Under the pieces are notes generated by a model that saw only the letters and a program-made list of their open reading frames with translations, searched no databases and had not been told where the DNA came from. A stretch of 64,000 nt of DNA from Blepharisma stoltei (lineage: Eukaryota > Ciliophora > Heterotrichea > Heterotrichida > Blepharismidae): contig CAJZBQ010000013.1 of NCBI GenBank assembly GCA_914767885.1, positions 1,178,001 through 1,242,000 on the forward strand, written 5' to 3'. Position 1 is the stretch's first letter; the number at the start of each line of letters is the position of its first letter. Made by a program: the position numbers and the translations under genes. Shown one piece after another: positions 21,250 through 32,080 of this stretch.

Positions 21250-24200
21250 TTAAATTTCTTCATCAACAGTCACTTCTTGTAAAGCAGATTCTAGCTCTCC
21301 AGAAGCTTCAAATCTTGATATATAATTTTTCGGTGCAAAAGGACAAGCAGCCGTAAATAAATCATGTTCTCTCCCCTGGACATAATCAAAAGCTTCAATC
21401 GGCAGCACAAACCACCTTAATTCTTCTTTATCGTCTGGGATCACAAAAGCATCCTCAGCATAATTGCAGCCTTCATATCTTTTTTCTTTAATTTCTGCCA
21501 AAAATCCTCTAGCTATTTCTAAATACTGACTCCCCCCCCCTCCGTGAGTGAACAAAAAAATTTTGTTCACTCACGGAGAGGGTTAATTTATTTTTAAAAA
21601 AATTTATATATAAATTATTTAAAAAATATTTTTTTCGAAATTTAAAAAAATCCTAATTCACAAAAATTGGAAAGCAAATATTAATTTAATTTATAAAATT
21701 TATGTTTTAAATAGCAATTCGTTTAAAATTAAACAGAATTAACTCTAGATTTCATTATATTAATTATCATTTATATATCAATTTTTTTTTCCATAAAAAA
21801 TTTTTGTATTAAAAAAATTTTTGTTCACTCACGGAGGGTGGGTTTTTGGGCAAAAAATAGCGATTTTTCTAATGGTTTTTGTTCACTCATGGAGGGGGGA
21901 GTGAGGTAAATTTTTTTCTTTTGTTAAATCCATTTTTTGGTAATGCATTTTTCCAGACTCATAAGAAATGTCACTGAGCCATTTGCGGATTTTTTTCCTG
22001 CCTTCTTTGGTGAATTCTCTATGCATAAAAGCAGCACGGTCCATCATAAATTGATACTGACTCCCCCCCTTTAAATTGGAACAAAAATTTAATTTTATAA
22101 TAAAAAAATTTTATATATATAAATCATAATTTTTATGTAAAAAGTTTTGATATAATTTAAATGTTTCTTCTTAACTAAAATTAAAAATTTAGTTGTATCC
22201 TGCTCTGTTTAAAGAATAGAGTATAAAGAGCATCTTATTTAAATAAATTTATTATCCTTAATTATAAATTTTTTAAAAAAATTTTCAAAAAAAAATTGAT
22301 TTTTTTTGATAAAAATGATATTTTTTATTTAAATAGCTTTGATATAAATTCAATACAAATTCTTTACAGAAATTCAAAATTTACTTATCTCTTGCTTTAT
22401 TTTAAAGAATAGAGTATAAATAACATCTTATTTAAACACAATTAGCACTTTGATTAATAAATTTTCTAAAATTTTTTTTTTTTAATTTTTTTTTATCAAT
22501 AAAAATAATAATTTTTGTGTAAATAGTTTTGATACCAATTAATAGTGGCATATTATTAATAATAAAATTTTAGTCATATCTTGCTTTGTTTTAAGGATAA
22601 AGAGTAAATAGCATTTTATTAAACAAATTTATTAATCTAATTCGATAAATTTTTGAATTTTTTTTTTTATAAAAATTTTATAATGATTTTTTTTTTAAAA
22701 AAATTTTCTTAACCCCCCTTTAAATTGGAAACAAAATTTTTAGTTCCAATTTAAAGGGGGGGGAGTGAGGCAAAAACCATATAGCATTTTCTGCTACAAA
22801 TTCCAAGGCGTCTAAAATGTAATCAATTGTATCTTCGGTCGCAAAATAATTGAAATTTATCCTTACAAAGCCAGGCCGGAATAAGTCAAAACCATCTGCT
22901 AAGACTTCCTGAAAAGATTTGGCAAGCTCGTATTCGATATTTAATAAATTAAATGCATAAGGCCCAGCACAAGCGCAGCCACCTCTGCATTCAATTCCAA
23001 ATAAATCGTTCAGCAGTGCAGCCATAAAGCTGTGGTGGAAAAATCTGTTCCCACATCTGATTAAAAACGAAAAAATTGGTAATCGATTGATTTCACAATT
23101 CCCTAGCAGAGCAATATTAGGGTTTTGTGACAGCCTTGCCAATATTTTTTTAGCAATTTCAAATTCTCTTGCCTCAATGGTTTCTACACCTACAGCTTCT
23201 TTAAGCTGGAATACAAGGCCAGCTCTGATGGCTCCAATTATATCAGGAGTCCCTCCTTCTTCTCTTGCTTCTGGGTCTAATACATAAGTATGGTCTCTTT
23301 CTGTGACATAAAATACAGTCCCACCACCAGGCGAAACTGGGATATCATTTCCAAGTAAACGCTTTTTTACTACCAGCATCCCAGGGGTTCCTGGACCTCC
23401 TGGGAATTTGTGAGGGGAAATAAAAATCGCGTCTAGAGGACTCATAGGCGGATTCATGTTAATTTTCACATATGGGGCTGCGGCTGCATAGTCAAAAAAG
23501 GCAAGGGCGTTGTACTTGTGGAGCAGGGTCGCAATGGCTTCTACATCACTCACGATCCCTGTCACATTAGAAGCTGCAGAAAAAGAGCCGAGCTTGCAAG
23601 GAAAAGCTTGATATTTAATAAGCTCATTTTCTAGAAATTCTAAGTCAATTTTCCCTTGTTTGCATTCAGGGATTTGTATTACTTCAGCCCCAGCCTCTCT
23701 CCATGGTAAAATATTCGAGTGGTGCTCAAACACAGAAATAAATACAATTGGCTTGGATGGGTCTGGAGGGATATGTTTTGCTCTTTTTGCCAAATTTCCC
23801 TGGTGTATTTCTGAAGAAGTATGTTCCAGAAAATTTCCCTGGGTTTTAAAGTACATTTCACATAGAGTGCACTCATAAATCCCAAGGTGATTTTCTTTGA
23901 AATAGCAATGTTTGTGGCCCCATTCAGTCTTTTTAAGGACTTCTACCAGTTTATTGATAGAAGATGTGGACCCGCTGCCACAGAAAATTACGACGTCTTC
24001 ATCACTGGCGCCGACACATCGGGATATGATTGATCTGGCTTCACTTCGGAAAAAGGTGGTCTGAAGGCCTACCCAAGATGTGGAGGTATGGGTATTGGCG
24101 TAGTTTGGCATTATTACGTCTCTTATATAGTCCTCGATAAAGGTAAGAGGCCTTCCTGAGGCTGTGTAATCGGCATAAATTAGAGGACGCTGTCCGAAAG

Positions 24201-24363
24201 GTGTAGTAAACATATAGCGATCGCCTATTACAGAGTCGCAGATAGTGTTTAGAAGAGCTGTATTCATGGTAGGGTGGGAATTGGAGGTTTTTGATTCTTC
24301 TTGTGGCTGAGTTTCTGAGGATGTTTTGTGTTGAGGATTTATTTGATTTGGAGCCACAGACAT
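21250..24363 (-). CDS. Class V PLP-dependent aminotransferase with an inserted C2H2 zinc finger
   Basis: Pieces 24363-22769, 22060-21905 and 21529-21250 join to 2,031 nt, 676 aa. An N-terminal region like cysteine desulfurases (YADYTASGRPL, then GSGSTSSINKL) holds the cofactor-binding turn; the presumed PLP lysine is in SPHKFPGGPGTPG. CRGGCACAGPY is a Cys-rich loop late in the fold. Between the cofactor turn and FEHHSNILPW lies an inserted finger, YECTLCEMYFKTQGNFLEH plus a second His five residues on. The joined exons read WFLPQYQF and KNLPQYLEI; L-L-P-x-Y-x-F is a familiar tail motif in this group. Reaction is unknown; desulfurase or lyase activity is possible. Both elements are at CCTCAGTA. 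Confidence 0.87.
21530..21904. mobile_element. MITE family A acting as a 375-bp IES
   Basis: Flanked by TGA repeats (21527-21529; 21902-21904) in a TACTGAGG site. The left end is CTCCCCCCCCCTCCGTGAGTG with an adjacent hairpin of the same word. The right end carries two direct copies of the word spaced about 60 bp. Removal restores the aminotransferase frame. Confidence 0.88.
22061..22768. mobile_element. MITE family B (TTTAAATTGGAAC word), 708-bp IES
   Basis: Flanked by TGA repeats (22058-22060; 22766-22768) at TACTGAGG. The left end is CTCCCCCCCTTTAAATTGGA; the right end is a hairpin of the same word closing with GGGGAG. The interior holds three degenerate tandem blocks of roughly 170-200 bp (near 22140, 22330, 22510), each with GTTTTGATA-like and a 'cttgcttt...aagaatagagtataaa' core. 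No ORF. Confidence 0.85.
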
Positions 24364-25777
24364 TATTGTAATAAAATAAATTTGAATAATTTCATTGAAA
24401 GTGCAAGGGATTTTTATATAGCTCGCAATTAGGCTTATTTATTTTTATTTTCAATTAAGAGCTTGAAAAGGCTAATTCTAGTGTCAGAATTATTTATTAA
24501 AATTTATTAAAATTATATTCTAGTAAAATTCCAAAGGATAGGAAATTTGAGGTTAAAGAATAAAGGAGAACGATTTTTAGTGCATTTAAATAATTGAATG
24601 CTTAAAATATATTTTAATTTTTTTAACCAAATATTCAGTAATAAAAACAGTAGCATATAAAGCCATTTTGAAAACATATTTATCAAGCTAGGGGTTTTCA
24701 TTTTAATACAGAAATATATTAAAAAGACATTCACGAATTTATTTTTTTAGCGCAAGTCGGAGTAATTTTATTTTTGCAGCTTACTGTATTTGGCAGACTT
24801 TTTTTATTGAGCCGTAAACCAGCTCTCCAGTTGGACTATGATTTTAGAGCTTGGAGGCTATATGCTCTTAAATATTATCCAATTAATCTTATAAAGTTTC
24901 TGAAATACCTCTCCCCTTCTTATGACTTTCGACAATTATGGCTTTGATGATCTGCTAAATATAGTCTTTTTAAATCTCAGAAGGAAATCTAAACTTGCTT
25001 TAAAGGTCAAAATTATTTCAAGATCCATCAACTCCCTGATGACGCCATCCTTAATTACGTAGCATTGATAGAATTAAAATCAATAACTTTAGGTCTTTTG
25101 AGATAGAAACAATAGTTTGAAAGGAAGCTAAGCTTATATGCATTGACCCCATGATTTTCATTGAGGCAATAATTTTTTCTGTCTTACTCCTCTACCTCTA
25201 TAGAGGCTGCATCTCATTATATCAGAACCTAAAATAGTGTAAAGTTGCTTTAGAGAATTTGGTACAAAATTTTGATAATATGATATTATTTGGATTAGTT
25301 AAATTTCATATGAATATATCAACAAGTTTCAAATAAATTTTCTGAGCAACTAAAAATGAAAGCATATTGTATAAATAAATTTTTTTATAAAATAAAAATT
25401 AATTAAATTTGCAATTTATAATGATACAGATTTTAAATATAATAAATATTAAATACATATCAAAGCATAAAATTTAAGATATATTTAAATAGAGCAAATG
25501 TTTTTAATTGCTCAAGAGTTATAATTTTCTAAAAAATTATAAATCTCATAAACTAGTAAGTAAGATAGAGGATATCTCGCAAAAAATCTTGCCATATAAT
25601 TCAGATTCAGATATTTCAGACATTGATTTTTAATTTAAGACAAAAATGATGACGTAAAATTTGCCTAAAATAAATGGCATAATTATAGTAAAATATCAAT
25701 TGGATTGCAATATAATTTTCTTCTTTCCTAATTATATTACAATTAAAATCATTGTTAAGCAAACATGCTATCCTAGC
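24364..25777. other. Long AT-rich intergenic region
   Basis: No supported gene. A slightly GC-richer stretch at about 24770-25230 has no long frame and could be an old gene relic. Confidence 0.5.
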
Positions 25778-26311
25778 TAACTCTCCCCCCTTCGTGAGTA
25801 TCAACAAAATTTTGTTCACTCACGGAGAGGGGTTAGTTTTTTTTAAAACAAATTTATATAGAGGTTTCCTCTATATAGCGCTAAAAGCGCAGACATTTTC
25901 CCAGGAGCTTTCCAAGTTCGTCGGACCAAATCGCTTTTTGGTCCGACCAAGGCATTGATTTGGTGCAACCTACCGATAAATTCCGATCAGAATTTATCGG
26001 CCTTACAGCGCCAAACATAGGAAACTTCTATATATAAATTTTATAGAAAAAATGTTTTTCCGAAATTTAAAAAAATCCTAGTTTGCAAAAATTTGGAAGC
26101 AAATATTAATTTAATTTATAAAATTTATGCTTTAAAACGCAATTTGTTTGAAATTAAACAGAAATAGCTAGGGATTTTATTATACTAATTATCACTTATA
26201 TATCAATTGTTTTTCCATAAAAAAATTTTTGTTTACTCACGGAGGGTGGTTTTTTAGGCAAAAATAGGAATTTTTCCAATGATTTTGTTCATTCACAGAG
26301 GGAGGGAGTAA
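25778..26311. mobile_element. MITE family A, intergenic, with nested hairpin-rich element
   Basis: Flanked by TAA repeats (25778-25780; 26309-26311). The left end has ACTCTCCCCCCTTCGTGAG and a hairpin of the TCACGGAG word; the right end has two direct copies. At 25864-26035 a secondary insertion has about 27-bp inverted ends (AGAGGTTTCCTC / GAAACTTCT side) and two internal hairpins (GTCGGACCAAA arms; CCGATAAATTC arms). Confidence 0.8.
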
Positions 26312-27086
26312 GCAATAAATATTAAAATATTCAACTCACGAGCGTTAGATAAAAAATAAAAAATTATCTTAATTAGTTAAAAAATAATTAAAATATGAGA
26401 AGTTTTTAATAAAACTATAATTATAAGAAAATCTAACCACAGATTCAGTATGAAATCACATCCATGATAACTTAGGAACAAAAGTATTATCGAATTCAAA
26501 ATTGCGATTTTCTTGCACTATTTCAAAGCCAACCCTCTGAGCAAAAATTTCTTGGATATATAAATGATAATTATTATAACGAAAATCTCTAGAGCGAATT
26601 CTTTTCAATTTTATATAGATTTTATTCTAAAACTCTAATTAAATTGATTCTACTTTTCATTTTTATAGGATTATTTTTAAAAATTTAACTTTCTTCGTGA
26701 GTGAGCAAAATTTTTGGCTTTATCATGGAGGGGAGTATAAAAATTCGCTAAATTATTTTAAGGAGATCCCAAAATTAAGTATAAATTTAAGCATCCAAAT
26801 CATTGTTTTAGAAAAATAGGCAAGCAGTGTAATCATAGTTAACAATATAAAATATTAAGCTAAACACTTTCAAGTTAAATGCTTGTTTCACCATTTTACC
26901 ATATTCCCGACCTATATTTATTGCCATTAAATTTAAGGAAAGCTATTAAGCTTAAGGGAATCCAATAACTGATTCGTGCTAAGGTAATTAAAATACTGGG
27001 AATAGATAAAAATGGTTAGACTTTCCTAGAACTGCTGATCCCTAGGGCTCCCTTACAATGAATAAAACTATTATAATTAATTAAGA
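26312..27086. other. Intergenic, with MITE relic at 26690-26755
   Basis: AT-rich. The relic keeps both ends of family A (TTCGTGAGTGAGC and CATGGAGGGGAG) but almost no interior. Nothing else seen. Confidence 0.5.
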
Positions 27087-27431
27087 TTAAGATTCGTGAT
27101 AAGGAACCATGTTGCAAGACAGCTTATGGTAGACTAAGTTGTCTTGCTCGAAGTTATGATGTTCGACTTCAAATTCCCACCCCCACTTCATAACTCTCAT
27201 GACTTGGTAGCCACATAAGAAAAATAAACCAAATAATCCAAGCCTAAAAAATGTAATGTGGCTAAATATCACCTTTTCACCATTTCTTTCAAAGGATCCG
27301 CATGGGCGGATCAGGTGTCTGTTGTTTGGAAGTTCATTTCTTGGGATCAGACCAGGAATTTCCAATGGAACACGTCGTCTAACAGCTTCTCTTTCCCAAG
27401 TCATAAGCTGAGTCCATGTAAATTTTGACAT
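27087..27431 (-). CDS. Small single-helix protein, unknown
   Basis: 114 aa, intact, with one hydrophobic segment (SHITFFRLGLFGLFFLCGYQ, residues about 57-76) and a polar N-terminal half rich in Arg. The layout of a short matrix-like head, one helix and a tail resembles accessory subunits of respiratory complexes, but no family is recognised. Trp codons are all TGG. Spacing to neighbours is large, so no operon-like context exists. Confidence 0.55.
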   Translation of the reverse strand: MSKFTWTQLMTWEREAVRRRVPLEIPGLIPRNELPNNRHLIRPCGSFERNGEKVIFSHITFFRLGLFGLFFLCGYQVMRVMKWGWEFEVEHHNFEQDNLVYHKLSCNMVPYHES

Positions 27432-28412
27432 TTTCTAATATTACAGGGAATTTCACCATTTTCAAAAAACATACCTGTCGAGCTGTTTAAAAAGCCATTT
27501 TTTTGCCATTAAATATTTTATTCTTAAAATGAATCTCTCCACACAGCTTCTTTGTTACCTTTGAGTATCTTAAACTAATTCATTGAGAAGCATTTAGGTA
27601 TTTTTATTTTTAAGCAGTTGAATCAAGTATAAAAAGCTGAAAAACCAGAATAATTTAAAAATTAAGATTATAATAAATAATTCTTATAGTGAAATCTTAA
27701 ATTGCAGGTCTTGGCTTACGCTCCTATTTGTAGCACAGCCACCAAGGATCTCGAGGAGTTTCACCATCTTTATGAAAACGACAGGGAGATTTGGATAATG
27801 ATACACCTGGCGAAGAAAGGCTCAGATATCACCTTTCCCCTCTTCACTGCCTGACATCATTGTGAAATCAAAACAAAAAAGTAAGGCTTTAATATATCAA
27901 TATTTTAAGCATAAAATAATTTATAAAAGATAGCATCATTTGGTTTAATTAAAAGATGCTGGCTATTTTAGCTATTAGTAGATTATAAGTCGAAATACTT
28001 ATACCGCAAGAAGTTTTTTTATTATTAGGTAATTGGTTTACCATAAATTTGTGATATAGCATGCTAAAATAACGCAGGGCTAAAATAATCAAAGAACAAA
28101 CTTTTAATTCAGCGAGTATGATAGAATTCACAAGAAAAATTCTTTAAAAATCATCCTTAAAAATTATAATAAATTGCATTTTTACCTTAGCATTATTTAT
28201 ATAATTTACTGATTTTAAAGAAAAATAAACCTCTGATTTTTAAGCTAAAATTTTTCAGTATACAATTATAGGGGCTTTAGCTTTTTCTACCATTAGAAGA
28301 TTTGAAGTTGATTTTAGCTCAATTTTTCAGTAGCTATAACAAAACTATATGAAACCCTTATTATCTAAATAAACTAATTTATGATCTTATTAGTAAATTT
28401 GCTTGATGAGCG
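27432..28412. other. Intergenic with GC-richer patch at about 27700-27870
   Basis: The patch has a plus-strand frame of about 55 codons (ICSTATKDLEEFHHLYENDR) without a start. It could be an exon relic or a fragment of the GC-rich insertion family. The remainder is AT-rich. Confidence 0.45.
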
Positions 28413-29048
28413 TCATACAGATGATAAAGTGCTCTCTGCTAAGGTCTTGAGATGTTTTAATTGTTTATTTTTCAAATCAAACTGTATAAGTCTGTAATCA
28501 TTAGTTATAAAGTAAAAGCTTTCTTCATATAGCAAAGAATCTAAAATATTAAAGAATTTTTTAATCCCTTTTTTCAGTTGAACATTGTTAATCTTAACTA
28601 TATCTTCTTGATATTTTATTTTTGCAGCTTTTTCAGGAGACAAATTTAAGAGTGATTCAATGAAGCTACTGCTGTTGAACTGATTGATTTTATCTAAGGT
28701 GGCACATAAATATATATATTCATTTAATCTTTTTTCTATAAATAAAATCTTTTCTAATGATTTTTCAACTTTTTCTTCTATTTGCATTACTAGTATTGAT
28801 GCTTCTTGGAGTAACGTTAGTCGATCTTGCTTTATTTTCTGCTTTAAGCCTTTTAAAAATTCAGAAATTATTTTTCTGGTTTGAGGATCAGGATTTTTCA
28901 TGATTGGAGTGAAATGGTGGCTTCCAGGTGTTTCTCCATGCTCTCCAAGGTGGCTTTGGCATAAAAACACAGATTTATTATCAGAACAATCACATAGATA
29001 AATTGGTTTGTTTGAGCAATTTATTGAGCAAGTAATCAACTCATCCAT
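28413..29048 (-). CDS. Family K copy 1: B-box-like finger and coiled coil, propeller deleted in frame
   Basis: The start at 29048 (MDELITCSINC) matches the other copies. Residues 7-45 hold the conserved Cys/His array, then a long coiled coil to about residue 160. After KKGIKKFFNILDS the frame jumps directly to LLYEESFYFITNDYRLIQFD, the last blade of the kelch-like domain in the paralogues, and ends with an extension AESTLSSV. Roughly 215 residues are missing compared with copies 2-5, yet frame is kept. The product (211 aa) would be a finger-coiled-coil protein without a propeller. It is either a functional truncated variant or a recently deleted gene. Confidence 0.78.
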   Translation of the reverse strand: MDELITCSINCSNKPIYLCDCSDNKSVFLCQSHLGEHGETPGSHHFTPIMKNPDPQTRKIISEFLKGLKQKIKQDRLTLLQEASILVMQIEEKVEKSLEKILFIEKRLNEYIYLCATLDKINQFNSSSFIESLLNLSPEKAAKIKYQEDIVKINNVQLKKGIKKFFNILDSLLYEESFYFITNDYRLIQFDLKNKQLKHLKTLAESTLSSV

Positions 29049-29869
29049 AATTGTATTCCTTCTACAAAAATTCCATAAATTTAAAGGAATTTGATAAGAC
29101 ACACTATTAAAATTCAATTTAAAAATATAATGATATCAGCTAGAAGCCTCATTTTAGAAATTAATTCTATTTAGTCTTGGGTAATTTTTTTAAAATCTTT
29201 TATTCAATATTGGAAATAAATATATTGTGGAGCAAGGATTAGCTCAATTATTTATTAGTTTTTGGCACAATTTATTCATAGACTTATTTTTTGAGTAAAA
29301 TATAAGATTCATGTCTGTATTAAATAAATAATTTATATCTTGAGGCAATGAATTAACAGAGAACAAATTAACAATATTTTGTAGTCTTTATTTTAAATAA
29401 TCAAAACAAATTTATCTCTAATCTACTACCAAGACAGATCTTTGACTTGCCCAGCGTGTCTTATCTTGAAATTTTGCATTAGATAATAATAATTTTAAGC
29501 TGCACTGATTATTAATTTACCTAAACTTAATTTCAGCTTAAAATTTATAAAAATCTCGATGAATAATAAATTCAGCTGATATTGCTCAGTATACTGAAAA
29601 TAATGTTCATAGGAAAAGCTTTTTCAGTGTCGCTGTAATCAGAAGACAAGAATGCTCTTCCAGACCTGAAAGAAATCAACTATTAGCATAAGTGCATAAT
29701 ACCTGCAAGCTCCATTCTTTTCTTTACTTGGCTTTATTTTAACATAAGATTTAATTCTAAAATGCTAGAAGATGAATCCGCCAGCATTTACCTTATTTTT
29801 TCTATTTGTATCAAAATTAAATTCCTATTTAAGATTATGAATCTTTAATTTAAAAAAATTAAAGTTAAA
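29049..29869. other. Intergenic between K1 and K2
   Basis: AT-rich. The block at 29590-29760 (GTCGCTGTAATCAGAAGACAAG, then CTGCAAGCTCCATTCTTTTC) recurs downstream of other K copies, so it travelled with the duplications. K1 lacks the conserved upstream block of the other copies. Confidence 0.55.
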
Positions 29870-31150
29870 TTATAAGGTCTTGAGATGTTTTAATTGTTTA
29901 TTTTTCAAATCAAATTCAATGAGTCTGTAGTCACAAGTTATGAAGTAAAAGCTATCTTTATATAGCAATGAATAAGAATGGCGAGGATAACCTTCTCCAA
30001 ATATGTTAGAAGTCCCAAATTGTGTTCATGTATTGATATCGTTTAAGCTACTTTCATAGCAGGATCTATTGTACTGAATTATATAAGCTTTGTTTTTGGT
30101 TGCTAAAATAGTCTTTCCTGTGCTAGTATTTAATGTAATTGGAACATTTGTATATGAATTATTTGAAATATTGTGTCCGTATAGATATTGAGATTCATAA
30201 CCTACAATTAATATCACACCATTAATAAAAGCACAAGAAATAAATCTGTTGCCTGATACTGGATACTGAGCAATTGCATTTCAATTGTTTGATACAAGCG
30301 AAAATTTAAAAGAAGCGTTTCCATACCCTCCAAACATGTAAACAAAATCATCAACTGCAATAAGTCCAGAATAGTTACTGTACCGAGAAGAATCCAAAGG
30401 AATTATTAAGTTTTTTGGGGTTATAATAAAAGTTTCTGAATCGAAGCAACAAAACACAAAGCCATCATTTAGCAAGCAAGTTGGATCTCATCCTTTTCAG
30501 TTTTTATTTATGTTTTGAGAAATTGAGGTTTGCGACACAACATCAACGGCAAATAGAACTCTGTCTCTAAAATATTTTATGATTGGTTCTACTTTTATAG
30601 GCCCTAAGCCTTCAAAGTTGTCAATATCAAATAAAAGTTTTGCTTCTTTAACAGAAAATAGACTTTCTATTTTTTCTTTTATACCAGAGTTGTTAATCAT
30701 CATTATATCTTCTTGCAATTTTATTTTTACTGCATCTTCAGGAGATAATTTTAATGCTGATTCAATGAAGCTCTTGCTGTTTAGATTATTGACTTCTTCC
30801 AAGGTATCGCATAAACGTATATACTCGTCTAATCTTTTTTCTATACTTAAAAGCTTTCTTAATGATTTCTCAGTTGATTCCTTTACTTGTTTTATTAGCA
30901 AGGATGATTCTTGAATTATTTTTGACCGATCTTGCTTTACTTGAAGCTTTAAGTTTTTCAAAAATTTATAAATAGTGATTTTGGTTTGTAGGTCTGGATT
31001 TATCATGATTCGAGTGAAATGATGATTCCCAGCTGATTCTCCATGCGTTCCAAGATGATTATAGCATATAAAGATTTTTTTATCTGCGCAATCGCATACA
31101 TAAATTGGCTTATTTTGACAACCTATTGAACAAGTCACAAGCTCATCCAT
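29870..31150 (-). CDS. Family K copy 2: B-box-like finger / coiled coil / kelch-like propeller, 426 aa
   Basis: Reads without interruption if four TGA are Trp. The finger uses C7, C11, C19, C21, C29, H32, H36 and H43/44, close to B-box spacing. A coiled coil spans about residues 60-140, and a propeller follows from about residue 220 (YMFGGYGNASFKFS, then ILIVGYESQYLYGHN), ending KNKQLKHLKTL. The order finger-coil-propeller recalls TRIM-type proteins without a RING. Known relatives act as ubiquitin-ligase or scaffold proteins, but no RING is present, so function is open. It is one of three copies with identical length. Confidence 0.87.
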
Positions 31151-32080
31151 TATTTATCAAACTCTACAAATATATATTTTTAACTGGGCTTATTCTGAAT
31201 AATAATTAATGAATCGACTGATTTAAATGAGAAATTAGAATTCCAAATACTAATTAACTACTTAGTTGGATCGCAATAAAACATTTGCATTCTTCAATAG
31301 ATTTTATTTATTTAACTAATGCGTAATAGGTAAACAATTATTAAATGGAATTAATTGGAAAAGACATTAAATTCTCTTGCCTTGTCAGTAATAAAACTAG
31401 CAAAATCAGAGATGCAACACCCGCAAGCTCTTTTTCAACTTTTTAGATTATTTTTGTATTAATTATTCAATTCTAACCACTTATTAAGAAAAAGTGGAAC
31501 TGTAAAGAGATACGTTTGTTCAAATATTGATAATATGTTTTCCAGGCTTTTTATTGAAACCAGACAAAATGGAAGCTGTGGAACATGATTGCTTGCTTTT
31601 CTGTATTATTTGCTTTAGTCGTCGCAGAGGAATGAATATATGGCTTGCTGCTCTTAGCCAATTCACGAAGATTATTGCAGAAACTCACTTTCTATCTGTC
31701 CCCATTCCAGAAAATCTGGATTCCATTTGTAAGATTTCCTTTCGAGCCAACCAGAGCATTTGCACAAAGTAATGAGTTTTTATCTTTAACAATACTTGGG
31801 AGTAATTAAAAGTATATTAGTCATATTGGTGAAATCAATGTTCTCAAGATCGTAGAGTTTATTAATAGCAGCATGATCAGAAAGACTAAAATGATCTTCC
31901 AGACCTAAAAGAACTCCATCTATTAGTATAAGCACATAATACCTGCAAGTCCTTTCTTTTATTTGGCTTTATTTTAATATCAATATTTATTTCTAAAATG
32001 TTAGTAGATGAATTCTTTAATTTTTTAACTTATTTTTTATCTTTGTATAAATTAAATTCCTTCTTAAGATTATATTAAAT
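31151..32080. other. Intergenic between K2 and K3, with conserved upstream block
   Basis: The first ~130 bp upstream of K2 (31151-31280; includes TTATTCTGAATAATAATTAA and GAATCGACTGATTTAAATGA) are nearly identical upstream of K3, K4, K5, K6 and K7, so they probably hold the promoter and 5' UTR. At 31520-31790 lies a GC-richer segment (contains GTCGTCGCAGAGGAATGAAT) that recurs at 35990-36200. Confidence 0.65.

Noticed and set aside
21530-21570. MNKIFLFTHGGGG start of the last aminotransferase piece
   Set aside because: Encoded by the MITE hairpin and not a real start.
22720-22768. C-terminal HSPPFKLELKILFPI of the first aminotransferase ORF
   Set aside because: Encoded by MITE sequence; the gene continues beyond the element.
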